Assembly (NCBI RefSeq): GCF_001422725.1
Contig: NZ_LMMA01000032.1
Location: forward strand, 729,198 to 793,197
Direction: 5' to 3'
From: Flavobacterium sp. Leaf82
GTDB taxonomy: Bacteria > Bacteroidota > Bacteroidia > Flavobacteriales > Flavobacteriaceae
DNA length: 64,000 nucleotides
The notes below the pieces were generated by a model that saw only the letters and a list, made by a program, of their open reading frames with translations, searched no databases and was not told the DNA's origin. The position numbers and the translations under genes are program-made. The stretch's first letter is position 1. Each line of letters begins with the position of its first letter. Positions 26,768 to 36,700 of the stretch are shown here, piece after piece.

Positions 26768-27166
26768 ATGGAAAGAATTCCTATACTTAAGATGGGGGAT
26801 TTTTTGCTGGTTACCATACAAGTTGATTTGTATGACCAATTAGCAGAAAACCTGGAATCAGACTTAATAAATACTATAAATAAATTCAGTTCAAAAGGTG
26901 TACTAATTGATATATCTGCAGTTTCTATAATCGATTCGTTCATGGGACGTATCCTTGGGAATATTGCTGTTATGTCTAAAATTATGGACGCACAAACAGT
27001 GGTAGTTGGCATGCAGCCTGCAGTTGCTATTACCCTTGTAGAACTTGGATTATCCTTAAATGGTGTTATAAGTGCCCTGAATGTTGAAAAAGGCATGGAT
27101 CTGCTTCGCGCAAAAATGTACAATGGCGATAATCAGGAGCAGACTTATGACGACGACAGCGAATAA
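26768..27166 (+). CDS. rsbS: Stressosome antagonist RsbS
   Basis: A 132-residue single STAS-domain protein. MERIPILKMGDFLLVTIQVD and VLIDISAVSIIDSFMGRIL are typical of RsbS, with the phosphorylatable Ser in IIDSF. The GMQPAVAITLVELGL segment is also conserved. It binds RsbT in the resting complex and releases it after phosphorylation. It starts 19 bp after rsbR and overlaps rsbT by 20 bp. The C-terminus has a short acidic extension (NQEQTYDDDSE). Confidence 0.9.
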   Translation: MERIPILKMGDFLLVTIQVDLYDQLAENLESDLINTINKFSSKGVLIDISAVSIIDSFMGRILGNIAVMSKIMDAQTVVVGMQPAVAITLVELGLSLNGVISALNVEKGMDLLRAKMYNGDNQEQTYDDDSE

Positions 27167-27563
27167 CAAAGAAGAAATACCTATTGTAAAAGAACAGGAC
27201 GTGGTGCCATTGCGTAATCGCGTGCGGGACTATGGCGTAAAAGTTGGAATGAGTATTTTAAATCAAACCAAGTTAATCACTGCTACAAGTGAGCTTGTTC
27301 GTAACCTTTTGAAATATGGAGGCGGCGGAAAAGTCATTATAGAATCTGTCAGCAATGGTCGCGACAACGGTGTACGTGTTACTTTTATTGATAATGGTCC
27401 TGGTATACCAGATATTGATTTAGCCATGAAAGACGGATTTAGTACAGGAAAAAGTTTGGGTCTTGGCTTGCCGGGCACAAAAAGACTTGTAAATGAGTTT
27501 GATATTAAAACAGAACTGGGAAACGGAACAACTGTTACCATAACAAAATGGAAAAATGGATAA
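27147..27563 (+). CDS. rsbT: Stressosome switch kinase RsbT
   Basis: A 138-residue GHKL-type Ser/Thr kinase. I choose the ATG at 27147, which overlaps rsbS by 20 bp, instead of the longer open frame. It shows the N box SELVRNLLKYGGGG, the G1 box DNGPGIPD and the G2 box GKSLGLGLPGTKRL. In the known system RsbT phosphorylates RsbR and RsbS and then activates a PP2C-type phosphatase. Here the next gene carries such a phosphatase domain fused to another ATPase domain, so the output may differ from Bacillus. Confidence 0.9.
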   Translation: MTTTANNKEEIPIVKEQDVVPLRNRVRDYGVKVGMSILNQTKLITATSELVRNLLKYGGGGKVIIESVSNGRDNGVRVTFIDNGPGIPDIDLAMKDGFSTGKSLGLGLPGTKRLVNEFDIKTELGNGTTVTITKWKNG

Positions 27564-28569
27564 TACATTTTCGAGTTATAAAATCGACGATAGGAGTCTT
27601 ATCGCTTTTATAAAACGAGAAATACATAATTTGGCGCTTCAGTTGGGTTTTACACCCCACAGAGCGGCAGAGACAGATATAATAGTTGCAGAACTAACCT
27701 CTAATTTAATTAAATATGCACAAGGCGGTGAACTCTTATACAGGGCACACCACGCTGATGGACATAATCAGATCGAAATTTATTGTCTGGATAAAGGAGT
27801 AGGGATTGATAATGTTAACAAAATAATGAATGACGGTTATTCTTCATCCAATACGCTTGGACAAGGATTAGGCGCGATTAAAAGATTAAGTAATGATTTT
27901 CAGATTTATTCCCTGAGAAATTGGGGAACTGTACAGTACATAAAAATTTGTGATAAGGCAGATTTCGAAGTTCCATTAATGCCAAGCGGATTCAATTTTT
28001 CTGCCGTTAGTGTAAACTATCCGGGAGAACGCGTTTGTGGTGACGGATATTACATTAAATATTCAAAAAAAGGTTTCTATATTTTTGTAGGAGACGGTTT
28101 AGGGCACGGAGCAAATGCTCATGAAGCTGTAGAACAAGCTATAAAAGTATTCAAACAAACTACAGAGCATGATCCTACGGCTATACTTAGGGAAATTCAC
28201 GATAAAGTAAAAAAAACCAGGGGATTGGTAGCAACAATTGCAACAGTAGATTATAAATCCGAGAGCTGGAACATTTGTGGTGTGGGCAATATCAATACAC
28301 GTATTTATCGTGGTTTGGAGAATAAAACCTATACACCGTATAATGGGATTATTGGGCATAACATTCCGCGTACCTTAAACAGTACGATTGTCCCTTACGA
28401 AAAACACCAGCTTATAGTAATGCATAGTGACGGATTGCGCACCAGATGGAACTTAAACGATCTTACTTCGATCATTAAGCAAAATCCGGGTGTTATCGCT
28501 TCCTCTTTATATAAAGATAATATCAGAGGTACTGATGATGCGACAGTTCTTGTTGGAAAAATAATTTAA
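27556..28569 (+). CDS. HATPase-SpoIIE phosphatase fusion (RsbX-like)
   Basis: A 337-residue two-domain protein. The N-terminal GHKL ATPase (about 1-135) resembles RsbT (DIIVAELTSNLIKYAQGGEL, LDKGVGIDN, TLGQGLGAIKRL). The C-terminal PP2C-like SpoIIE/RsbX domain (about 150-337) has ERVCGDGYYIK, the metal-binding VGDGLGHGANA and GTDDATVLVG. In Bacillus, RsbX resets the stressosome by dephosphorylating RsbR and RsbS; this fusion could do that while also acting as a kinase. It overlaps rsbT by 8 bp. I assign the role from domain content and position. Confidence 0.85.
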   Translation: MDNTFSSYKIDDRSLIAFIKREIHNLALQLGFTPHRAAETDIIVAELTSNLIKYAQGGELLYRAHHADGHNQIEIYCLDKGVGIDNVNKIMNDGYSSSNTLGQGLGAIKRLSNDFQIYSLRNWGTVQYIKICDKADFEVPLMPSGFNFSAVSVNYPGERVCGDGYYIKYSKKGFYIFVGDGLGHGANAHEAVEQAIKVFKQTTEHDPTAILREIHDKVKKTRGLVATIATVDYKSESWNICGVGNINTRIYRGLENKTYTPYNGIIGHNIPRTLNSTIVPYEKHQLIVMHSDGLRTRWNLNDLTSIIKQNPGVIASSLYKDNIRGTDDATVLVGKII

Positions 28570-28574
28570 GTGCT

Positions 28575-30203
28575 ATGAAAGAGATTGTAAAAATTAATCT
28601 TGATAATGAAATGGACTTAATTCTTGCCCATAAGCGAGCAATGAAAATTGCAGAAATGTGCGGCATGCCATCCTCAGCTCAGACAAGATTTTCGACAGCC
28701 GTATCAGAAGTAGCGAGATGTTCTATTGCTAAAGGAAAAAACTCAGTACTGGTTATTGGGATAAATGTAATCAGACCAACTCAAAAAGAGATATTGGCGA
28801 TACTTACAGATACTGTAGATTTAAAAAAATGCAGTCCGGAAGCATTTGAATATGCTTCAAAAATAACAGGCAATATTGAATATACCTATTCAAATAATCA
28901 GTCTGTTACTAAATTGAGCCAACCCGTATCAGCGCCCGGACTTTTGTCTGATATAAAGATAAAGAGCTTAGTAGATTATTTTAAATACGAACCTCCTTTG
29001 TCGCCTTATGACGAGATTAGAAAAAAGAATATTGAGCTTATAGCACTATCAGAAAAACTAGGCGAAAGCGAGAACAGATACAGGCAATTGGCCAATACAC
29101 TTCCGGTTTTAATATGTATTGTTAATGAGCGAAATAATGTTTTGGTTACCAATGATTCACTCAAAAACTATTTGCAATTGCCATTAACCGTTTTTGATAA
29201 AAAAGAGTTAGGCAATTTTATTCATCCTGATGATCTTGATGCAATAAGCGAAGGATGGAGCAGGGCAAAGAAAACAAGATCTGACTTTTTTGGAGAAACC
29301 AGAATCAAAAAAGATGCTGCTTATATCTGGCATCTTATTTCGATTATACCCAATAAAGCCGAAGATGGCTCTTTTAATAGCTGGCTTATTTATTTTGTTG
29401 ATATAAATGCTCAAAAAACTGTAGTAGAAACACTTAAGGATAATACTGAATTAAAAATGATTCAGCGTGAACTGGAAAGCGCCAATTCAAAATTATTGTT
29501 TAAAAACAAAGAACTCGAACAATTTGCCTTTATTGCCAGTCATGATTTACAAGAACCACTTCGTAAAATTATGATTATGCTTTCGCGTGCAGGAGAACAT
29601 TTGTCAGAAGAACAGCGAAAACAATATTATTTTGACAGAATTAGTCTTGCAGCCGGAAGGCTGTCTGATCTGATTTCTGACGTTTTAAATTATTCCAGAA
29701 TAGACAATAAAATACACCAGCTTACTAAGGTTGACCTTAACGAAATTATCGCAGAAACCTTAAATGACCTGAGCATGGTTATCGAAGAAAAAAATGCCCT
29801 GATTGATATAGGTCCATTGCCGGAAGTTACAGGACTAAATACCCAGCTTCGCCAGTTGTTTTATAACCTGGTCAATAATGCACTTAAATTTAATTCGGAG
29901 CAACCATCTGTTTGTATTTCTGCAACAACTTTCTCTGCAAATAGCTCCGTTCCGGATAGTAAGTTAATTCCGTTTGGAGAATACCACCTGATCTCGATTG
30001 CCGATAATGGTATTGGGATGGACAGTGATTATTCAGGCCGAATATTTGATATGTTTCAAAGACTTCATCAACGCGATCAATATGGCGGTAACGGAATTGG
30101 TCTTGCCTTATGCAAACGAATCATAGAAAATCATAATGGCGCAATTAATTTTACCAGTAAACTCGGTGAAGGAACCACGTTTTACATTTATCTGCCAAAA
30201 TAA
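28575..30203 (+). CDS. Hybrid sensor kinase with RsbT-like N-terminus
   Basis: A 542-residue histidine kinase. The N-terminus (about 1-120) resembles an RsbT/RsbW-type ATPase fold (MPSSAQTRFSTAVSEVARC) but lacks clear G boxes. A PAS domain follows (about 170-285; VLICIVNERNNVLVTND). HisKA has the phospho-acceptor His323 in FIASHDLQEPLRK, and the HATPase domain has LFYNLVNNALKFN, IADNGIGMD and GGNGIGLALCKRI. It starts 5 bp after the phosphatase gene. It is probably the output of the stressosome, linking it to a two-component system. No partner response regulator is adjacent (the nearest receiver protein is at 14322). Confidence 0.88.
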   Translation: MKEIVKINLDNEMDLILAHKRAMKIAEMCGMPSSAQTRFSTAVSEVARCSIAKGKNSVLVIGINVIRPTQKEILAILTDTVDLKKCSPEAFEYASKITGNIEYTYSNNQSVTKLSQPVSAPGLLSDIKIKSLVDYFKYEPPLSPYDEIRKKNIELIALSEKLGESENRYRQLANTLPVLICIVNERNNVLVTNDSLKNYLQLPLTVFDKKELGNFIHPDDLDAISEGWSRAKKTRSDFFGETRIKKDAAYIWHLISIIPNKAEDGSFNSWLIYFVDINAQKTVVETLKDNTELKMIQRELESANSKLLFKNKELEQFAFIASHDLQEPLRKIMIMLSRAGEHLSEEQRKQYYFDRISLAAGRLSDLISDVLNYSRIDNKIHQLTKVDLNEIIAETLNDLSMVIEEKNALIDIGPLPEVTGLNTQLRQLFYNLVNNALKFNSEQPSVCISATTFSANSSVPDSKLIPFGEYHLISIADNGIGMDSDYSGRIFDMFQRLHQRDQYGGNGIGLALCKRIIENHNGAINFTSKLGEGTTFYIYLPK

Positions 30204-30405
30204 TTATTCTATTTTGCATGGTATATATTATGTAAAGGTTTTAATGAATGATGTAAAATATTTAATAATCAGTCTTTTAACTTTGTCAAATATTCAGAAA
30301 TTAAAAAAGAATACATAAATTACTATTCAAGAATAAAATTCAATTTTGTCTTCTAAAGAAAAAAAATAGGCGTTAAATAATTAACTGAAGCTTTGTTTAA
30401 TGCCA

Positions 30406-30440
30406 AAAAAAACCTGTAGCAATTGTTACAGGTTTTTTAT
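30406..30440. terminator. Terminator between convergent genes
   Basis: AAAAAAACCTGTA / TACAGGTTTTTT around 30406-30438, usable from both sides (stressosome operon on plus, outer-membrane gene on minus). Confidence 0.85.
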
Positions 30441-30466
30441 TATAATGTATTATTTACTGTTAGAAA

Positions 30467-31207
30467 TTATATTCGGACAGAAAACCCTACTTCGGCAAAT
30501 TTTTCTGAATTGGCGTGCATAATTCCTGTTCCCGTTATAAAATCCAATTGTATATTTTTATTCACAATAAATAATAATCCCGTATCTACTGTGTTTTCTG
30601 CATGATGTTGAGGTACTGCAAAACCATAGGATTCTACAAATAGTTTAATTTTTTTAGTCAGGGAATGATCCGCAGAAAGCGTGTAAACATATTCAGGCTG
30701 TAAAGAATCAGGCAACCAGTGAATGCCTAAATTATATCCCAAACGCGTAACTTTTGTTAGTTCATGCTGGGCAAGCACTCTAATTTCAGGACTGTAATAT
30801 TTTTCCTGATAGGCATTATCTGCCATCCACGGAATACTTACGCGGGCAAGAACACCAATATCCGGAACAGCGCCTTTGTGATCTGTAATATGGTATTTAG
30901 CGCCCAATACAACAGGTTGAATGCCGAAGAGATTACTATCATCTTCATGAGCTATTTTTAAAGCAGTTTCTACACGAACTTCAAAATTTTTAATGATTCC
31001 GTAGCGCAATACAAGTTCCGGAATTTCAAAAGTTTTATCACTGTGATCCTGTTCAAACGAAAATCCGCTTTCTATTTGTAAATGTTTAGCCAGAACAGTA
31101 TTTGGACTTTCGGTTTCATTAGGGCGGTCAGTTTGTATTTGCTGCGCCAGAATTTTAGGAGAAAAACAAAAGAAGGTTACAGCAATAAAAGAGTAAAATA
31201 TTTTCAT
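30467..31207 (-). CDS. Outer-membrane protein, Phenol_MetA_deg-like
   Basis: A 246-residue secreted beta-barrel. A signal peptide (to ILAQ) is followed by QIQTDRPNETESPNTV, a hallmark of the MetA-pathway/transporter-like family (PF13557). The body is alternating amphipathic strands, and the C-terminal VGFSVRI ends in a hydrophobic residue. The family name comes from phenol degradation loci, but its real function is unknown. It is directly preceded by a 41-residue ORF on the same strand, with 4 bp between them. Confidence 0.75.
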   Translation of the reverse strand: MKIFYSFIAVTFFCFSPKILAQQIQTDRPNETESPNTVLAKHLQIESGFSFEQDHSDKTFEIPELVLRYGIIKNFEVRVETALKIAHEDDSNLFGIQPVVLGAKYHITDHKGAVPDIGVLARVSIPWMADNAYQEKYYSPEIRVLAQHELTKVTRLGYNLGIHWLPDSLQPEYVYTLSADHSLTKKIKLFVESYGFAVPQHHAENTVDTGLLFIVNKNIQLDFITGTGIMHANSEKFAEVGFSVRI

Positions 31208-31211
31208 GGTT

Positions 31212-31337
31212 TTAAATTTGACTGGTAATTAGTTCGTCCACAACAGACTTTATAGTCTCAGTTTCTTTATTGTTTGTGCGTAAATGAGTTTGCATAAATG
31301 CCGGATTTTCTGTAAAACGGCGGGATATATCAGTCAT
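31212..31337 (-). CDS. Small 41-residue protein upstream of barrel gene
   Basis: An ORF from ATG at 31337 to TAA at 31212, too short for usual gene callers. It encodes MTDISRRFTENPAF and continues to a C-terminus SVVDELITSQI, a soluble, charged protein. The stop lies 4 bp from the ATG of the outer-membrane gene, which fits translational coupling. I do not recognise the family. The balanced codon use and amphipathic composition support coding, but proof would need expression or conservation. Confidence 0.5.
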   Translation of the reverse strand: MTDISRRFTENPAFMQTHLRTNNKETETIKSVVDELITSQI

Positions 31338-31631
31338 AATATTATCTGTTTTAATGAAGGTTTTGAAACTGTAAAATTATCAGATTACAGCCTGGCGCCT
31401 TTATACAATCTATTGCAGATTTTATAAAATTTAAAACAAACATCCAGAATCAAAAAATTTCTAAATAATTAAAATATTGAAGAATAGAACTTAAGCAATA
31501 TCAAATTTTAATAATATAAAAGGATTCTGTAATTGTATAAAATACAGGACAGTAACTGCTATTAATTTTGCTATTACAGCAACTAAGAATGAGAAGCTGA
31601 ATATTTTATACTAATTTAAAAACTTGATATT

Positions 31632-31802
31632 ATGTTTAAGAAAGGACAAAATGTAAAACAGGAATTTGGCAATCAGGTCATGAAAGTAATTGACTTTGAG
31701 CCAGAGTTGATCGAAAATATTATTACCCAGTGGGAAGATGAAATGGGAAATATCATGACCGGAAAATTTACAGAATCACAGCTTACAGCCGCAGACGAAT
31801 AA
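31632..31802 (+). CDS. YodC-like (DUF2158) small protein
   Basis: A 56-residue protein, below common length cut-offs. MFKKGQNVKQEFGNQVMKVI and ITQWEDEMGNIMTGKFTESQ fit the YodC-like pattern: a small SH3-like beta-barrel that starts FKKGDVV and has a CxW/QW strand. The function of the family is unknown. It starts from a clean ATG and ends 2 bp before the convergent BamA-like gene. Confidence 0.7.
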   Translation: MFKKGQNVKQEFGNQVMKVIDFEPELIENIITQWEDEMGNIMTGKFTESQLTAADE

Positions 31803-31803
31803 T

Positions 31804-32877
31804 CTAGAAAGCTTCTCCAATCCTGAAATACAATCCCCAGTCGCCTTTGCCTAAAGCAGCATCAAGGCCAATATTAAATTTTTCGTGTTTAAACGCCCTG
31901 TAGCGATATCCTACACCGGCTCCGGGATATAATCCCCAATTAAAATCACTGGTATCAGAACCGTAAATGGTTGCCAAGCCTGCAAAGCCAACAAGTCCCA
32001 TTTTTTTATTAAAATTATACCTGTATTCTGCTTGTAAAGCCATAAGTCCGTCACCGCGATATTTTCCTTCAGAATATCCTCTGATATCTTCATTGCCAAT
32101 TGTTACTTGCTGTTCAAATGCAATATTGCCCAAGCCAAACTTACCTGAAAAACGGGCAGCCAGAACATCAGTTCCGTTTTGCATTGGAAAATATTTATTG
32201 TATTCAGACAGGATTTTATTGGCATTGGCATCGTTTCCAAACCATGTGGGATAAGTAAGCCATCTTACTTTTATTTTATCTCCTTTCGTAGGATAATAAA
32301 CAGCATCGCGCGTATCATACATCACATTAAGTTGCAAACCATTTGTTTGCGTCACGGCTGATGGTTCTATATCATCCTGATATTTTGTGTCATAATGCGC
32401 ATACGAATATCCAAGTCCTGCATATAACGCTTTTATTACCTTACGCTGGATGCTAAAATTTATCATACTCGATTTGGTCGCATAATCGTAAAAATCAGGC
32501 ATATCGATATCATCTACATAAAACTGTGCATTTTGGTTTCCAGTCACTAAAAATAATTGTGCACGCCAGGTGTCTTCTTTAAAATACCATTTGTTGAATG
32601 AAGCTATAAAATATGATTTATTGTTTGTATAAACGCCTGATAAACCAGACAAAGATTTAGGCGAAATCGTATCAGTTTTGTTTATTTTGTACATCATCAT
32701 TGGGATAGCGCCAAACATAAAATCAAGAGTACGATTGTAATTAAGATAAGGCAAAACATTAAAATCAATATTTTTATCAGCCTGAGGTTTCGAAATGCTG
32801 TTTTTTGATTTTGTTTGTGTCCATGCAACTGAACACCAAAAGAAAATGATTAATATGAAAGGAAATATTTTCTGCAT
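31804..32877 (-). CDS. BamA/TamA-type outer-membrane barrel protein
   Basis: A 357-residue secreted protein with a signal peptide (to AWTQ). The body aligns with the surface-antigen barrel of the Omp85 group: YLNYNRTLDFMFGAIPMMMY at the N-terminus, repeated strands with YDTRDAVYYPTKGDKIKV, the LRGY-like EDIRGYSEGKYRGD and a C-terminal GLYFRIGEAF. POTRA domains are missing. Such short forms are common in Bacteroidota and their role is unknown; they may be outer-membrane translocation pores or phospholipase-associated. It stands alone in the minus direction. Confidence 0.75.
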   Translation of the reverse strand: MQKIFPFILIIFFWCSVAWTQTKSKNSISKPQADKNIDFNVLPYLNYNRTLDFMFGAIPMMMYKINKTDTISPKSLSGLSGVYTNNKSYFIASFNKWYFKEDTWRAQLFLVTGNQNAQFYVDDIDMPDFYDYATKSSMINFSIQRKVIKALYAGLGYSYAHYDTKYQDDIEPSAVTQTNGLQLNVMYDTRDAVYYPTKGDKIKVRWLTYPTWFGNDANANKILSEYNKYFPMQNGTDVLAARFSGKFGLGNIAFEQQVTIGNEDIRGYSEGKYRGDGLMALQAEYRYNFNKKMGLVGFAGLATIYGSDTSDFNWGLYPGAGVGYRYRAFKHEKFNIGLDAALGKGDWGLYFRIGEAF

Positions 32878-33350
32878 TTTGAATTATTTTAAGTTAGGCA
32901 TTATAAACCAGAACGTATTCTAAATTGCATGGAGTAAGATGATTATAGAATGATACAAACATTTTAATTTACCCTTCATAAACCTTAAAGATAAATCTTT
33001 TTTTCTAAAGTTGTAAAATAGGGAAGGACAAGAACTTGAAAAACAAGTGTTAGCAAACGTTCAAATTCTTAAAAAAAGCGATTTTTTTGTAATCTTTTTT
33101 TTGCTTTGCAAGTCATTGCTTGAAAATGAAGCATAAATTTTTCGCCATTCAGTTTTAATGAATTAAATACTTTTCTGTTTTTTAAATAGTTGATAATCTT
33201 ATGTTTATTACAACATTATTTGTCTCATTTTATCTGTGATAGTAAAGTATTTTAGAGCAAATTGATAAAAACTTTAGAAAAATAATTTTAAACTCTACTA
33301 ATTACATAGAATTTATGTATATATTTGCAGAGTAGAAAAAATCTACGTGA
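32878..33350. promoter_or_regulatory. Intergenic region with promoter of the SAM-controlled locus
   Basis: The left part shows no gene. At 33320-33327 TATATTTG fits TAnnTTTG and lies just upstream of the riboswitch; a TTG -33 element was not found. A short hairpin, GTAGA-AAAAA-TCTAC (33332-33346), follows the likely start of the RNA. Confidence 0.55.
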
Positions 33351-33448
33351 ACTTATCCAGAAAGACTGAGGGAGTAGGCCCAATGATGTCTTAGCAACCT
33401 GTTGCCAAATAAGGTGCTAAATCCTTCCGCTGCGGCGGACAGATAAGA
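33351..33448 (+). ncRNA. SAM-I (S-box) riboswitch
   Basis: All parts of the S-box fold can be read. The P1 stem is CTTATC (33352-33357) / GATAAG (33442-33447). The conserved AGAnnG with GAGGGA, GGCCCAATGATGTC and AGCAACCTG follow, then the junction GTGCTAAATCC (33414-33424), which is identical to the consensus, and the P4 hairpin CCGC-TGCGG. It binds S-adenosylmethionine, and with high SAM it normally turns the genes off. Downstream is a hairpin AGATTT/AAATCT at 33450-33468 without a strong T tract, so control could be by translation or by an unseen terminator. It lies 253 bp upstream of susC. Confidence 0.92.
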
Positions 33449-33506
33449 AAGATTTCTTTAGTAAATCTGAATAAGATCATTATTAGTAAATCATTTATTT
33501 TTAAGA

Positions 33507-33605
33507 ATGAAAACGGAATTATTATTACACGCCATTACTGAAAAAAGCAACCAATTTTCAAGACAAGAAAATCACTTTAAGGTTTTCCGAATGCAATTCA
33601 TTTAG
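33507..33605 (+). CDS. 32-residue ORF between riboswitch and SusC gene
   Basis: ATG at 33507 to TAG at 33605. The peptide starts MKTELLLHAITEK and ends HFKVFRMQFI, with well-balanced amino acid use. Its place after the riboswitch suggests a leader peptide or a small protein made under SAM control. It contains only two Met and no Cys, so a simple attenuation mechanism by Met or Cys codons is not obvious. A hairpin ACCACT/AGTGGT (33616-33661) follows after a T tract. Coding status is unproven. Confidence 0.4.
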   Translation: MKTELLLHAITEKSNQFSRQENHFKVFRMQFI

Positions 33606-33615
33606 ATTTTTTTAA

Positions 33616-33661
33616 ACCACTCCCTTTTTATCGATCAATGATAGGCCATTTTAATAGTGGT
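33616..33661 (+). terminator. Weak hairpin upstream of SusC gene
   Basis: ACCACT at 33616-33621 pairs with AGTGGT at 33656-33661 around a large loop. It sits between the short ORF and susC and could be part of the control region. A T run is on the left side, not the right, so ordinary termination is unlikely. Confidence 0.25.
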
Positions 33662-33700
33662 CCGGGAATTTCTATGTCCAATTTTTAACAACCAAACTCA

Positions 33701-36700
33701 ATGAAAAAAATCTTACTAAACTTAATTTTTCTGTTTACCATACTTTCCGGTGTGTTACACGCACAAGAACGAACGATAAGCGGGACCGTCAAAGGTTCTG
33801 ATACCGGAGTACCTTTGCCCGGAGTTACCATTATTGCTGCCGAAAGCGGTAAATCGACGATTAGTGATGGTAACGGAAAATTTTCTCTTTCGATAACTCC
33901 ACAAGATCATACTATCTCTATAAATTATGTAGGTTACGAAACGCTCGAAAAAAGAGCCGGTTCATCGTTTAATGATATTAGATTAAATCCATCGAATACA
34001 GCTTTAAAAGAAGTTTTGGTTGTAGGTTACGGAACTCAGAGTAAAAAAGAATTTACGGGATCAGCCGCCAGAATAACTTCAAAAACCATAAAAGATATTC
34101 CGGTGCAAAGTTTTGAGCAGGCGCTTATTGGTAAAGCTTCCGGAGTAAATGTTTCTACACCAAGCGGCGTATTAAACGATCCGCCGGTAATCAGGATTCG
34201 CGGTGTCAATTCAATTTCGTTAAGTACTTCTCCTTTAATAGTTATTGACGGAATCCCGGTTAATTCAGGCGATGTATCCACAACAAATTCTGTGGCAAAT
34301 AATCCGTTATCAGATATTAACCCATCAGATATTGAGTCTATTGATATCCTGAAAGATGCGGCATCAACTTCAATTTACGGTTCACGTGCAGCAGGCGGAG
34401 TTATTTTGGTTACGACCAAAAAAGGAAAAGCAGGTAAAGCAAAAGTAACCTACGATTCGTGGGTTGGAATCACCAGAGCGACCAGATTACCTGATCTTTT
34501 AAATAATACACAATATGAAGACATTAAAAATGAAGCGGTATTAAACAGCAAAATATTAAGCGGTAACGAAAATAATGCTGCTGTAGCTTCGGCACTTTTT
34601 TTCCCGTCTTATAATGCAGATGGTTCACGCGTGAGTACAAACTGGCAGGATCAGGTGTATCGTGATGCCGTTTCGCAAAATCATAACCTTAGTATTTCCG
34701 GAGGAACAGATAGAACGAGATATTTTTTCTCCAGTAATTATTCTAAGCAAGAAGGAATTACAAAAGATAATGAGTTCGATAGAAAAGGAGCAAGGTTCAA
34801 TATTGACCATGATGTAAACAGCTGGTTAAAATTAGGCGGAAACCTGTCTTACAACAATACTTTTAATCAGGCACAAAACACAGGTTCCTTGAGCAGCAGC
34901 GGATTATTGTTGATTGGTGCAGCACGTTTAGCTTTATCATTGCCGCCAAACGTAGCTGCTTACAATGCAGATGGTTCTTATAACTTAAGCGCTACAGGAA
35001 CTGCAAGCCCGGGAAATAACTTGTTTACCAATACCTTATGGCATCCCGGAGCATTGTTTGAAAACAGTAAATACACAAGTTCAAACGATCATATTGTTGG
35101 AAATATTCATGCTACAATTACCTTTTTTGAAGGATTTAAATTTGATAGTAACTACGGTATCGACAGATTAAGAGCCGAGAATATAACCTATTTGAGTCCT
35201 AATCTGGGATCTTCGGCGTATGCTACAGGTGGTTCTGCAACAAATATTGCCGCGCTTAGAAATAATTACAATTTTACAAACAGTTTTTCTTTCGACAGGC
35301 GTTTTGGAGCGAATCATCATATTGCAGCATTAGCTGGATATGATGTTCAAAAATATGAAAATTCCTCCTGGGGCGCGAATCAAACCAATGTTTCTGATCC
35401 TTTTTTCGAAAATTATCAAGGAACCTGGGGAACCATCAGATCATCTGGAAACAGCTTGTCTGAAAGGCTTTTCCTTTCTTCTTTCTTTAGATTATCATAT
35501 GATTACGGCGGAAAATACTTCATTACCGGAAACTTTAGAAAAGACGGAAATTCGGCTTTAGGATTAAATAATAAATACGGAAATTTTGGCGGTATATCTG
35601 CCGGATGGTCTTTAAGCGAAGAAGCATTCTTTAAAAATAGCGGAATTACAGAATATGTAAGTTCGCTGAAACTAAAAGGAAGCTGGGGAAGAGTAGGTAA
35701 CGGAAACCTATCATCAGCATATGCGTCGCAAAATCTTTACGGAGCATCTATTTACGGATCAGCATCGACATGGGCAATTTCTCAGGCAGGAAATGAAAAT
35801 CTGGGATGGGAAACCAGCGACCAGACCAACATTGGGCTTGAAGCAGGTTTCTTTAAAGACAGATTGCAATTTACCGCAGATTATTTTAATAATGATGTCA
35901 ATGGTTTGATCTTAAGCACGCCGCAATCTCCGTCTAAAGGAATTCCGGGAGACGCGATTCTTTCAAACGTTGGTTCGATGTACAATAGAGGTCTTGAACT
36001 TGGACTTAGTGCAACGATAGCAAACTCTGAAGATTTTCAATGGAAAGCTTCCTTCAATTATACCCATGTAAAAAATAAAGTTACGGCTCTTGCCGAAGGA
36101 AATACAGACATTATTGGTTATACGCAGGTAACTACCGAAGCCAATAATATTACAAGAGTAGGATATTCTGCCGGAAGTCTTTACGGTGCGGTTAGCGGCG
36201 GTGTAAATCCGGATAACGGACGCAGGATTTTCATCAATAAAAACGGCGAAAAAGTACAATACAGTGCGGCAGTTCCTTCAGGACAAAGCAACTGGACGTA
36301 TTTAGACGGAACAACTGCTGCGGCAATTACAGTTGCAGATTATCAGGTTTTGGGTAATGCATTGCCGGTTTGGTACGGAGGTTTAACGAATAATTTTCAA
36401 TATAAAGCCTTTGATTTTACGATTGGTTTCACGTATTCAGGCGGAAATAAAGTAATGAATAATACCAGAGGAACTCTTTTAGACCAGCGTTTTTACAACA
36501 ACTCGACAGAAATTTTGAACCGTTGGACCACTCCGGGACAAGTAACTGATATTCCGAAATTAGTTTATAACGACGTTATTTCAAATGGATCAAGCGGTTT
36601 TGCAATTTCTGAAAATGCAGAAAAAGCAGATTTCTTAAGATTACAACAACTGACAATTGGTTTTTCTCTGCCAAAAAATATTTTAGAAAAAGCACAATTA

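Noticed and set aside
26761..27123. Minus-strand ORF over rsbS and similar long antisense frames
   Set aside because: They are shadows of well-supported genes, without starts, motifs or composition of their own.
27081..27146. Longer RsbT start
   Set aside because: It lies deep inside rsbS, and the added residues have no match to RsbT; the ATG at 27147 gives the usual length.
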